NCBI GenBank assembly: GCA_027627225.1
Contig: CM051029.1
Coordinates: 26,720,548 to 26,784,547, forward strand
DNA from: Congeria kusceri
Lineage: Eukaryota; Mollusca; Bivalvia; Myida; Dreissenidae
Reading direction: 5' to 3'
Length of the DNA: 64,000 nucleotides
In this document: positions 58,901-64,000 of the stretch, piece after piece
Numbering within the stretch: position 1 is the first letter of the stretch
How the letters are laid out: each line of letters opens with the position of its first letter
Translations under genes and position numbers: made by a program
The notes under the pieces: model-generated
Told to the model about the DNA's origin: nothing
Database searches by the model: none
The model's input: only the letters and a program-made list of their open reading frames with translations

Positions 58901-60107
58901 TTGTGCTTGGAGACTTAAATTCTCTGCTTTCAATGTTTCTGTATCCAGAGTCAACTTCGTGTTACGGGTCTTGAGCGTGAATAGATCATCAAATAATCTG
59001 CTTTCTGGAAAACGGAACAACCAACAGCTTCTATTTTGCAAATACACTGTTATTAATACAGCAATTAATCATTTACAATAGTATAAGCCTGATGCAAAGC
59101 AGTGTCTGACTTTTCCTTTAATAGAAATCTTTATTCTACACCAGCAATGGAAATTATAATATCAAAGTAAAAAAAATGAAGTTTATTTAACATCATAACA
59201 CCTGGGGAATGTTCTAGGATAAAAAAAGAACCAGACTGAAAGCTGGACCTGCTTTATGAAATTTTCTAATGATTTACTAAATATATGGTTTTTACGAGCC
59301 TAATGCTGCTAATAAAGGTTTTTAAGCATAGTCTATTCATTTGGGGTTTAATATTTGCAAAAATATATTGAATTTCAAAGGATATTCGCTGTTGACCAGC
59401 CCCGTTGGGATAGCAAGGGGTAACCAAAAAGGATCAGGCTGCAGCACCTATAACTCCTCTGTGTTACTGGCTGATTTTAACAGAGAAAACTACTTTCAAG
59501 GTTTAATATTTTAAAAATACAATTTTGTGTTGCAATGAATGTTAATAAATATATGTGTATCTCACAATATAGTGATAACACGTCTATCTATCAATCCGAT
59601 TTTTGTACCATATTTTAAATTACAAAAAATGTTCGCTAACTATTTTGACTTTATAACAAAACAAATATATAAAAGCTATTAAAAGGTAAGGTCCTGGATC
59701 CTGTTACGAAAATAAGTAATGATAAAAATATCAAAATAAAAATACAAAACACTGAAAACGATCTGATAGCGACACAAGGAAAAAAATATGTTATACATTC
59801 TAACTGGCTTATCACGATTGTCACGCTCTTAAAATGTCTAAGTATCAATTTTATACGATGAAATTTATTTATACCAGACTGAAAACACTGAAGTTTAATT
59901 AAACGTGACAATATTTTTTTAAAGTCAATTAAATTTCGGACATATCAAAATTTCTGATTTGACAGAAACAAACAACATCTGAATATGTCTATTATTAAAT
60001 AATTTACGTGTTTCAATTAGCTCTGTAAATCTGTATCTTTCTTTTTTATTCCTTGCTTTGAGCTTGTCATATATAACCGATTTCCAATCTGATTTTTCAT
60101 TCGCCAT
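31818..60107 (-). CDS. ATG16L1: ATG16L1-like paralogue, copy 2 (complete, 15 exons, ~553 aa)
   Basis: Complete second ATG16L1-type gene upstream of and tandem with copy 1. Exons on the minus strand: 60107-60008, 59004-58890, 58305-58200, 54699-54626, 53794-53704, 52737-52577, 51640-51575, 47536-47458, 45270-45165, 44117-43975, 40369-40249, 38841-38668, 37353-37269, 34042-33896, 31911-31818. They total 1662 nt with all phases compatible, and stop at TGA 31820-31818. Residues 1-40 keep the ATG5-binding helix (W8). Residues 60-235 form the coiled coil but diverge strongly from copy 1. Residues 265-553 form a full WD40 propeller. The WIPI2-contact glutamates are N228 and Q232, and human F467/K490 are Y414/R437. 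I infer a paralogue that still binds ATG5 but is recruited or regulated differently. It looks functional because no stop or frame break is present. Confidence 0.93.
32271..32609. mobile_element. TIR element (MITE), 339 bp
   Basis: AAGGCATAACAAAATTATGT-TTGTTTCAGGTTAC at the left is inverted at the right (GTAACCTGAAACAAATATAT to TTATGCCTT), about 34 bp. The interior is AT-rich with no frame. Confidence 0.8.
32763..33026. mobile_element. Palindromic MITE, downstream of the copy 2 last-intron acceptor region
   Basis: TGAGGCGTGTCGTGGAAAAC to GGTTTTCCCACGACATGCCT, lying in the last intron of copy 2. Confidence 0.85.
33195..33305 (+). mobile_element. SINE family A tail fragment
   Basis: GGAAATGGACTCGAAAGTG through AATCGAGCTAAAACAAATAG matches the family A 3' half in plus orientation. 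Confidence 0.55.
33896..34042 (-). CDS. ATG16L1: ATG16L1-like copy 2, exon 14 (WD blade 6)
   Basis: Residues 474-522, DQNFIVGCDRHRAVFSPDGK and SINGHLIIWNFETGNVEKTL, matching human [20 protein letters not shown]. Acceptor tttcag|, donor CAC AC|gtatgg; phase 2 in and out. Confidence 0.93.
34424..37130 (+). repeat. Large composite pearl-like element in intron 13 of copy 2
   Basis: ACAAGAGATGTTTGTAAAAC then ATGCCCC at the left; GGGGCAT at the right after CCGACCGACCGACAGGTGC. Four ~140-bp units of one type (CTCCCAAGTAACCAGCATAC) then about eleven of another (GCAATCCCAAGCGAGGTCTC). It then returns to one unit of the first type. Confidence 0.75.
34542..34621. repeat. Perfect 38-bp hairpin with a 4-base loop
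   Basis: The arm 34542-34579 (TAAAGTTGATGCTTTAGAAA...) is exactly complementary to 34584-34621; the loop is TTTC. Confidence 0.95.
37269..37353 (-). CDS. ATG16L1: ATG16L1-like copy 2, exon 13 (WD blade 5)
   Basis: Residues 446-473, DRTSLLVCTKEAGLNVVDLR then QNEVIKTL, matching human [20 protein letters not shown]. Acceptor tttcag|, donor CTATG|gtaagg; phase 1 in, 2 out. Confidence 0.92.
37739..38403 (+). repeat. Pearl-like element, ~4 units
   Basis: ACAAGAGCTGTTTGTGACAC then TATGCCCCCA; ~120-bp units with AAGTGCCATAACTC and GAAGA..GGATGAAAACTG; CCGACCGACATTAGC; right end TGGAGGGCATAATA. Confidence 0.7.
38668..38841 (-). CDS. ATG16L1: ATG16L1-like copy 2, exon 12 (WD blade 4)
   Basis: Residues 388-445, SKTFAKGSRCFDLVTLHGSH, SGHYDKHVRFWDSR and SRITSLDLSP. 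Human F467 is Y414 here and K490 is R437. Donor CCAG|gtaggg; 174 nt as in copy 1. Confidence 0.94.
39150..39995 (+). repeat. Tandem-unit element, GCAATCCCAAGCG family
   Basis: Starts near AACGTGGAAATTCCACGAAA (hairpin), shared with 49762. It then has five to six units of ~140 bp with CAAGTTATTGAGCGGAAACC and TATTTTTAGTAACGGTGACC. Confidence 0.7.
39999..40236 (+). repeat. Short pearl-like element abutting exon 11 of copy 2
   Basis: AACTAAAACTCCGCGAGTCG then GTAGCCTGA; CCTATATGTTGCC...AGGTGACACAATAAAA at the right end. It is the same family as 55530-56713 with one remaining unit. It ends 12 bp from the exon 11 boundary. Confidence 0.65.
40249..40369 (-). CDS. ATG16L1: ATG16L1-like copy 2, exon 11 (WD blade 3)
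   Basis: Residues 348-387, VTLTGHSNTVCTAKFLCDNS and GSIDGTLKIWDVKLGAC. Donor GCCT|gtgagt; phase 0 in, 1 out; 121 nt as in copy 1. Confidence 0.94.
40443..40670. repeat. 34-bp minisatellite, ~6 copies
   Basis: AAGTTCATTTTATTTCAGTT plus CAAGCTCTACAAAT, repeated; one unit has an 8-bp insertion (TTTACATG). It lies 74 bp upstream of the exon 11 acceptor of copy 2. Confidence 0.92.
40929..41188. mobile_element. Palindromic MITE in intron 10 of copy 2
   Basis: TGTGGTGTGTGGTGGGAAAA to TTTCCCACGACATGCCACA, diverged inner hairpins (CAGCCTGTGCAGTTGACTGC). Confidence 0.8.
41745..43885 (+). repeat. Pearl-like element, GCTCACCTGAG family, expanded by insertions
   Basis: ACAAGAGGGCCATGATGGCC then GCTCACCTGAG at the left; CTCAGGTGAGCTAAAAA at the right. 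It contains a SINE (41907-42195) and about 1.3 kb of AT-rich sequence in which I recognise nothing, apart from an ATTCGAATATTCGG stretch near 42880. Confidence 0.65.
41907..42195 (+). mobile_element. tRNA-derived SINE, family B, nested in a pearl-like element
   Basis: The head CGTCTAGCTCAGTTGGTAGA and GGGTTCGTGATTTAAAGCCC is tRNA-like. The body matches the 26284-26592 copy. It lies inside the repeat element 41745-43885. Confidence 0.75.
43975..44117 (-). CDS. ATG16L1: ATG16L1-like copy 2, exon 10 (WD blade 2)
   Basis: Residues 300-347, LLLGSNGGITSLEYDIEEMN and SSDHTCRLWSLNDQRLW. Acceptor tttcag|, donor TGG|gtttgt (weaker than the others); 143 nt as in copy 1. Confidence 0.93.
44235..44673 (+). 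repeat. Pearl-like element, TGCCCCCAC family, ~3 units
   Basis: CAACTGGACATGTGTCCGTA then CGCCCCCACA; right end GTGGGGGCATAACAA. Third copy of the family at 10474 and 14832, same orientation. Confidence 0.75.
44690..45160 (+). repeat. Diverged tandem units
   Basis: Three ~160-bp units with TTTGACCTTGAATTGTGAC-like and ATTAAAATCCTTCCAGGCAT. They resemble 12650-13172 loosely and run up to exon 9 of copy 2. Confidence 0.5.
45165..45270 (-). CDS. ATG16L1: ATG16L1-like copy 2, exon 9 (WD blade 1)
   Basis: Residues 265-299, [20 protein letters not shown] and GGSDRIIKVWDYNG. Acceptor ttacag|, donor GGAG|gtaatt; 106 nt as in copy 1. Confidence 0.94.
45289..45508. mobile_element. Palindromic MITE with shortened left arm
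   Basis: Starts ATATGAAGCGTGTCATGGGA 19 bp from exon 9 of copy 2. The first inner hairpin has collapsed to its right half, and the right end is cut short (GCACGACACGCCTAATAT). Confidence 0.75.
46893..47389 (+). repeat. Pearl-like element
   Basis: TTATGCCCTCTTTTGGTTAA, then units with TTTTCAGCAAGTTTGG and GGGCCATAACTC, ending CGATGGGGGGCATAAAAA; same family as 37739-38403. Confidence 0.65.
47458..47536 (-). CDS. ATG16L1: ATG16L1-like copy 2, exon 8 (linker)
   Basis: Residues 238-264, EPMGYERRMGRICYGAWVPN then RAQCTL. It aligns with exon 8 of copy 1 at IC..A..P..AQ..L. Acceptor cattgtag|, donor TTG|gtaagg. It is the exon needed to carry phase 2 into phase 0 (79 nt, 3n+1), so without it the gene would be out of frame. 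Confidence 0.75.
47600..48587. other. AT-rich intron of copy 2; little recognised
   Basis: Contains a short ATTA run (47683-47700) and two related blocks with TTGGTGCACAC and TTGGTGTGCATTA (47860-48135). Nothing else is identifiable. Confidence 0.4.
48588..48702. repeat. 32-bp minisatellite, ~3.7 copies
   Basis: TTTACACCAAAATGAAGCTT plus TGTAAATAACAA repeated. Confidence 0.9.
48725..49340 (+). repeat. Tandem units, GTTGCTTTCC family
   Basis: Units of roughly 100-150 bp with GGGGTTGCTTTCCTTGGTGG and GATAGTAAAGAAGTATTTCA. The same family recurs at 54042-54592. Confidence 0.65.
49762..50955 (+). repeat. Tandem-unit element, GCAATCCCAAGCG family, ~8 units
   Basis: Starts ACATGGAAATTCCACGAAAA like 39163, then ~140-bp units with CACCCACCCCATATGCAATC and AAGTTTCATTAAAATATCTC. 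Confidence 0.75.
50956..51566 (+). repeat. Repeat-rich stretch ending beside exon 7 of copy 2
   Basis: Units with GGAAATACAAATCACAG, then AAAAACTTAACC repeats (51318-51372), a GCTCGAC/GTCAAGC pair and CATTGGGGGCATAAAAAAA. It ends about 9 bp from the donor of exon 7. Confidence 0.55.
51575..51640 (-). CDS. ATG16L1: ATG16L1-like copy 2, exon 7 (diverged WIPI2-segment)
   Basis: Residues 216-237, KYQRQQQEIIQNAVGQRVD. Exon length (66 nt) and phases are identical to copy 1. The two WIPI2-contact glutamates are replaced by N228 and Q232. Donor CAAGA|gtaaga. Confidence 0.85.
52383..52562. repeat. 38-39 bp minisatellite, ~4.5 copies
   Basis: GAGAGTCTCAAAGAGTACCG plus CATAAATAAGAAGTGGGG repeated. It ends 15 bp from the donor of exon 6 of copy 2. 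Confidence 0.92.
52577..52737 (-). CDS. ATG16L1: ATG16L1-like copy 2, exon 6
   Basis: Residues 163-215, WLRDEKDIMQKELSAFDDMN and NLLELQQQIVNECNAEVEE. It is the same length (161 nt) and phase as exon 6 of copy 1 but poorly conserved, and it lacks the ARW motif. Donor AATAA|gtatgt is only about 15 bp from a minisatellite. Confidence 0.9.
53225..53530 (+). repeat. Dispersed ~300-bp repeat, copy 3 of 3
   Basis: TAAACTACCCAATAAACATT, CGTTGTTTATCACTCAATAA and CAGAACTCCAAATCGTTGTG. Its inverted core (TTGTTTAT.../...ATAAACAAC) could fold back. Confidence 0.65.
53704..53794 (-). CDS. ATG16L1: ATG16L1-like copy 2, exon 5
   Basis: Residues 132-162, LINALEVQNDLQRKIDLMKE then RINELELTNQ. Acceptor ttttcag|, donor CAG|gtacag; 91 nt as in copy 1. 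Confidence 0.9.
54042..54592 (+). repeat. Pearl-like element, GTTGCTTTCC family
   Basis: CATGTACGCCCCCCAATGCT at the left, three units with GATAGTAAAGAAGTATTTCA, then ATATGCCCCCGAAGGTTGGT at the right. Confidence 0.6.
54626..54699 (-). CDS. ATG16L1: ATG16L1-like copy 2, exon 4
   Basis: Residues 108-131, NTQAIAKLTMDNKDRDLTL. Acceptor ttacag|, donor |gtaaga, phase 0 in, 2 out; 74 nt as in copy 1. Confidence 0.87.
54822..55324. mobile_element. TIR element flanked by TTAA, with tRNA-like interior
   Basis: AGGGACTTGTTCACAGATTG at the left is exactly inverted at the right. TTAA lies on both sides (54818-54821 and 55325-55328), the usual target of piggyBac-type elements. It is 503 bp with no transposase. 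Confidence 0.75.
55111..55183 (+). repeat. tRNA-like sequence inside the TIR element
   Basis: GTCCGGATGGCCGAGTGGTT is a good A box of tRNA-Ser/Leu type and GGTTCGAGCCCCG a good B box, with GTCC..GGGAC ends. The long variable arm of a Ser or Leu tRNA is missing, so I do not call it functional. Confidence 0.5.
55530..56713 (+). repeat. Pearl-like element, GTCGCCTGA family, ~6 units
   Basis: ACTAAAACTCCGCGAGTCGG then GTCGCCTGA; six ~155-bp units with GGGCAATAACTCCAAAAGTA and GATAGCTTTCATAGTCTTAG; CACCGCCGCCACCGAC; right end TCAGGCGACACAAAA. Confidence 0.8.
56819..56937. repeat. Foldback element, perfect 23-bp arms
   Basis: GAGTGTTGGATTAAGATGAA-GTT (56819-56841) is exactly inverted at 56915-56937. 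Its right half (TTTCTAAGCCTTGCA, AATATTCTCTA) is homologous to 27913-28043. Confidence 0.9.
57972..58163 (-). mobile_element. tRNA-derived SINE, family A
   Basis: Near full-length copy with the tRNA-like head (minus strand GGGTTCAATCCCCACCC) and the TCGAGCTAAAATAAATAGG tail. It sits 36 bp from the donor of exon 3 of copy 2. Confidence 0.75.
58200..58305 (-). CDS. ATG16L1: ATG16L1-like copy 2, exon 3
   Basis: Residues 72-107, including YLEEQVKKAQEELSDLSKRK, matching the EELTELHKKRGE region. Acceptor tttcag|, donor GGAGAG|gtacct; 106 nt against 103 in copy 1, one codon longer. Confidence 0.88.
58890..59004 (-). CDS. ATG16L1: ATG16L1-like copy 2, exon 2
   Basis: Residues 34-71, QSRLFDDLFTLKTRNTKLTL and ETLKAENLSLQAQAES, clearly related to exon 2 of copy 1. 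Acceptor ttccag|, donor GCAT|gtaaga; phase 1 in, 2 out. Confidence 0.9.
59005..60007. other. Intron 1 of copy 2; nothing recognised
   Basis: About 1 kb of AT-rich intron between exons 1 and 2 without a recognisable repeat or reading frame of note. Confidence 0.5.
60008..60107 (-). CDS. ATG16L1: ATG16L1-like copy 2, exon 1 (start codon)
   Basis: Residues 1-33 from ATG at 60107-60105. SDWKSVIYDKLKARNKKERY parallels the copy 1 helix. Donor ACAC|gtaaat, phase 1; 100 nt like copy 1. Confidence 0.9.
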
Positions 60108-61289
60108 TATCTTGTTTTCTACTTTTATATTCAGTGGATTTTAACCACAAGCGCGATTATTATAGCAAATTGTTTTTACAATGTAATGCGGAAATGGCGT
60201 GTCGATAAAACCAATTTTCTGAATAAATCAAATATTTCAACGACAGCCTTCCTTAACAAGGCATACATATGGTAGATCTCTAAATATGTTTTTTACCATT
60301 GCTTTTATGTAATTTACTAATATTAAATCAATCGGTTATAGTAAAATTGGTTAAATGTAAACAAATGAAATAATGGAATGTCAAAATGATTGAGGTTACA
60401 CTCAACTAAAATATTAGTCACCATTTTATTTTTTGGAGGAAATAATTTAAGAAATAGGGTCAATTTTGTAGGGATAGTTTTCAAGGACACCAATTGGCTG
60501 TCAGTTGCATGTTGAGGTTAAAAACTGCAGTATCTCGATTAACTGTCGTTGTGTACAAATTTATTGATATTCTGCTTCCACTGTAAGAATTTTGTCATTT
60601 CTATTGGTTGTTTGCTAAGATACATGTATGTCATTCCTATGGATTGAAGTGACTGTAAACAAGGCTGACATTATGGCAATCTGTACACAAATATAGTCGA
60701 TTTATACACAAGTTTAATTTGGAATTAAATTCAATAAAATGTAAATTTCATCACATGTAAAGCAGTTTATATATTGGTTACATAAAAACATAAGAGGATA
60801 ACTTATTGTATAAAAATAACAATTTATGTAAAGTTAAACTTTCAGTTTTCCACCACTGAAATGGTCTTTGAGCAAATAGACAGTACAGCAAAATTAGCCC
60901 TATATAAAAAGTAACAGTAAATTTGTTGCCCAGCTTATTGATTGGCTATCGGTAATACTGAAATAGTTTCTCTTTTTATATTATTTTATTTTATAATTGA
61001 TATTTCACGAATTTGAGCAGTTTTTATGCCTTTGTTTCACTAACAACTTGTGCAAGCTTGGATGAAAAATTCCTCGCATTGTGCCAGTATGCTAGTCCAA
61101 ATTTGATCCCTGCATCTAGTTCTATTATATTACTCCCCTTGTGATGAAGACAAAGTCAGGAATTTTTCCACCTATCATATTTTATTGAAAATTTCATATA
61201 ATCTTACTGTAGTCTTGCACACTTCAACCACATGCTATGTTCACTTAAGACAAATAAGGAGTTTCACAAAACTGATAACATTGATGTTA
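60108..61289. other. Region 5' of copy 2; nothing recognised
   Basis: AT-rich spacer expected to hold the copy 2 promoter and 5' UTR. No core promoter, repeat family or reading frame is recognisable by eye. Confidence 0.5.
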
Positions 61290-61357
61290 TTTTAGCAATC
61301 ACCCATTCAGATACCAGGCATCAGTGACCACCATGCTCTATTCATTAACACAAACAT
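61290..61357 (+). pseudogene. Endonuclease C-terminal remnant of the same retrotransposon
   Basis: The frame beginning at 61314 reads PGISDHHALFINTN. SDH is the conserved catalytic motif near the C-terminus of the apurinic-like endonuclease of non-LTR elements. No endonuclease sequence is recognisable further upstream, so the 5' truncation point is near 61290. Confidence 0.7.
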
Positions 61358-63421
61358 GTGCACCATGACAAAAACCTGCTAAAAGATCCCTGTACATGTG
61401 GGAAAAGGCATACATCAACAACATCAAGAGGAAATGCCAAACTATCTGACTCTCTCATAGAGCTATGCAACACCACCACCGACATAGACCAAGTATGGAA
61501 CCTCTTCAAGAACGGCTGCAAAGACATCACGCAGGAGGAAGTTCCATCTCGTCAAAGCCAGCAGCGTTTCAACCAGCCATGGATCAACAGGGATGTACGG
61601 AATATCACCCGTCTGAAGAAACGTTGGTTCAAACGCGCTAGGAAATCCAACTCCACTGCTGACTGGGCCAAGTACAAGAAGGTCAAAAGAAAAGCCCAGC
61701 GCCTATGCCGTACAGTCCATGACAATCATATTTCCAGCATGCTAGCACCAGATCATGAAAAGCCTAAGGTCTTCTGGAACTACATAAAATCCAAAAAGAA
61801 GAAGAGCTTTGGTGTGTCTGCACTCATGGAGGACGGCATAACATACTGCAACGCCAAACAGAAAGCAGACATACTAAACAACCAATTCTCCGCAGTCTTC
61901 ACAAGGGAAAAAATGACCAACATACCCACACTTCCACCAAGCCAGATCCCTTGTGCCAGCTCCATCCAAGTCACCATAAAGGGTGTCCAAAAACTCCTAT
62001 CCAACCTCAAACCACATAAAGCTGCAGGCCTGGACAAGATACCGACGAGGCTCCTAAAAATTGCTGCACCTGATCTCGCTCCTGGACTTACAAAACTATT
62101 CCAACTCGCGATTGATCTTGGAAAAATTCCATCTGACTGGAAATCAGCTGCTGTATCACCAGTTTTCAAAAAAGGCAACAGATCATCACCAGCCAACTAC
62201 CGTCCCATCTCCCTAACCTCTGTAACTTGCAAAGTACTAGAACACATCGTCTACAGCAATATCATGTCCCACTTCGACAAACACCATATCCTAACCGACA
62301 GCCAGCATAGTTTCCGAAAGAAGCGCTCCTGCGATACCCAACTCCTTAACACTATAAACGATCTCGCAAAATCCATCGACAACAACCAACAAATTGATGC
62401 CATACTTCTTGACTTTTCTAAGGCCTTCGATAAAGTGCCTCTTACCCGTTTGTTGCAGAAATTGGACCATTATGGTATCAGAGATAACATCCTATCCTGG
62501 GTAAAAGACTTTCTATCATTTAGAACCCAAGAGGTCGCCCTTGAGCGCTCCAGCTCAGCCACATCTCCGGTCTCTTACGGCGTCCCCCAGAGCAGTGTCC
62601 TCGGCCCACTTCTCTTCCTGGCCTTCATCAATGACCTGCCATCCAAGGTCAAATCCTCAGTCCGCCTCTTCGCAGATGACTGCCTACTCTACAGGGAAGT
62701 CCGGTTGCCCGAAGACTCGCACAAACTCCAAGTGGACCTTGAAAACCTGGAAAAGTGGGAACAGGAATGGCAGATGGCCTTCAATCCTGACAAGTGTGAG
62801 GTCATCCATGTCACCACCAAGAGGCAACCCCTAAACTACACCTACAGTATACATGGAACCACTCTCCAATCCACTGACAATGCCAAATACCTCGGACTCA
62901 CTATCTCTAAAGACCTATCCTGGAAAGTTCACATAGGAAACATCACTGAAAAGGCAAACTCCACCATATCCTTCAATCGCAGAAACATTCGATCCAGCCC
63001 TCCAAAAGCTAAAGCCAATGCCTACAAGACCTATGTTGGTCCGTCCCTAGAATACGCCTCTGCAGTCTGGTCCCCTTATTCAGCAAACCACATCCAGCAA
63101 CTCGAAATGGTCCAGCGTAGAGCTGCTAGATTTGTGAAACATGACTATGCCCGAACTAGCAGCGTTACACAGATGCTCCATGACCTGAACTGGGACGCTT
63201 TGAAACACCTGCAAGACATCACGAGGACAACCATGCTCTTTAAAATAAGAAATAACCTCATTCATGTCGACCCAATGCCACTTCTCGAACTCCGCCCGAC
63301 CATAACCACCAGGGGTCACAATCAACGCTACTCCCAAATAAGAGCCAGAACATCAATCTACCAACACAGCTTCTTCCCGGAACAAACTCCCACAAGCTGC
63401 CGTCGACCAGACCACACCTGA
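61358..63421 (+). pseudogene. Non-LTR retrotransposon reverse transcriptase (CR1/Jockey-type), 5'-truncated and frameshifted
   Basis: A 687-codon open frame carries a full non-LTR reverse transcriptase: AAGLDKIPTRLLK (thumb-side start), the first catalytic Asp in LLDFSKAFDKV (D352), GVPQSSVLGP (usually GVPQGSVLGP), and the FADD catalytic pair at residues 438-441. It ends in a C-terminal region with RRAARFV and LNWDAL typical of the CR1/Jockey superfamily. Only the last piece of the endonuclease remains upstream, GISDHHALF at 61317-61343 in another frame, and a third frame (MWEKAYINNIKRK, about 61399-61437) bridges the two. At the 3' end a small deletion near 63376-63381 shifts frame; the expected C-terminus (NKLPQAAVDQTTPEGF onward) continues from 63381 to TAG at 63456-63458. 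I read it as a dead, 5'-truncated copy with a recent-looking RT core. The first ATG is not the natural start. Confidence 0.9.
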
Positions 63422-63617
63422 AGGCTTCAAGTCGGTCCTGTCAACCTTGTCCTGCTAGACTGCAAGATGCTCCTTTTAACCTATTTTTAGAAATCCTGTA
63501 AATAGAGGAACTTTTAAATTTGGACTATAAAGTCATTCCTGACTGCTACACATGTTCAGTATTAAAACAAATTGCGAATATACTCTATCAAGAGTGAGTC
63601 AATTACTCAAGATGATG
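63422..63617 (+). mobile_element. 3' tail of the non-LTR retrotransposon
   Basis: Holds the frameshifted C-terminal codons to 63458 and an AT-rich tail. It ends at a short ATG-type repeat (CAAGATGATGATAA, about 63609-63620), the kind of simple 3' repeat seen in CR1-like elements. The precise 3' end is inferred. Confidence 0.5.
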
Positions 63618-64000
63618 ATAACCATAACCTGTCATTGTTTTACATCATAATAAGTCTGAAAACACATAACTAAAAAGCTTTCTCAATAGCAAAGCTGTTG
63701 GAAGTGATTGTTTTCGATACAGTTATTTTTTATCTTGCCTTAAGATGCCTTTCATAAAAAATGGATACTGCCTAAAACAATGTTGACCATACTTGATTAA
63801 TACATTAAACATATTTTAAATATTTCAAATAAATTTACATTAAATTTGAAAAGCCATTCAATATTGAGTGAAAGTGTTCTAGTGCCACTGTTAAAATTTA
63901 AAAAAAACTGTAATGATTTCATGTGCAATTTAAGTTGCTCATATAATTGCGTATTTAATTTATGGTGCAATATTTTCAGATGCAATTCATGCTCCTGTTC
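63618..64000. other. AT-rich end of window; nothing recognised
   Basis: No repeat family, reading frame or RNA gene recognised in the last 380 bases. Confidence 0.5.

Noticed and set aside
61780..62196. 138-codon minus-strand frame opposite the reverse transcriptase
   Set aside because: Antisense shadow of the conserved RT coding sequence.

Overview
The window is eukaryotic genomic DNA. It is AT-rich and intron-rich, with small exons (66-174 nt) flanked by GT/AG splice sites and separated by long introns packed with repeats. The repeat families point to a bivalve mollusc. There are many elements shaped like bivalve pearl/Helentron elements (internal tandem units, an ACGG-type microsatellite, short subterminal inverted repeats), tRNA-derived SINEs, and seven copies of a palindromic MITE that I associate with Dreissena (zebra/quagga mussel). 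The genus is inference from memory; no search was run. All exon coordinates were worked out by hand from splice sites, reading phase and similarity to human ATG16L1.

The window is organised around two tandem head-to-tail ATG16L1-type autophagy genes on the minus strand. Copy 2 (31818-60107) is complete: 15 exons whose phases all close, encoding about 553 residues. It has an N-terminal ATG5-binding helix, a coiled coil and a seven-bladed WD40 propeller ending in a normal stop. Copy 1 (2583-23544) has exons 1-12 (443 residues) in the window; its last three exons should lie to the left of base 1. Ten of the twelve shared exons are identical in length, so the genes are true paralogues. Their proteins differ where it matters. 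Copy 1 keeps both acidic residues that contact WIPI2 in human ATG16L1 (E226/E230), while copy 2 has N and Q there. At the propeller positions needed for V-ATPase-dependent single-membrane ATG8 lipidation (human F467/K490), copy 1 has F and R, copy 2 Y and R.

Layout: 1-2582, repeats downstream of copy 1 exon 12. 2583-23544, copy 1, with an exon-derived 85-bp array, five copies of the 48-300 bp repeat classes, three MITEs, foldbacks and several pearl-like elements in its introns. 23545-31817, intergenic spacer with a pogo-type element that encodes only a helix-turn-helix domain, a 42-bp, a 34-bp and a 33-copy 40-bp minisatellite, a SINE, a foldback and a TIR element. 31818-60107, copy 2, whose introns hold most of the large pearl-like arrays, a perfect 38-bp hairpin and a TTAA-flanked TIR element with a tRNA-like interior. 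60108-61290, spacer with nothing recognised. 61290-63617, a 5'-truncated, frameshifted non-LTR retrotransposon on the plus strand.

No other protein-coding host gene was found. Short open frames other than those listed fall inside repeats or introns.
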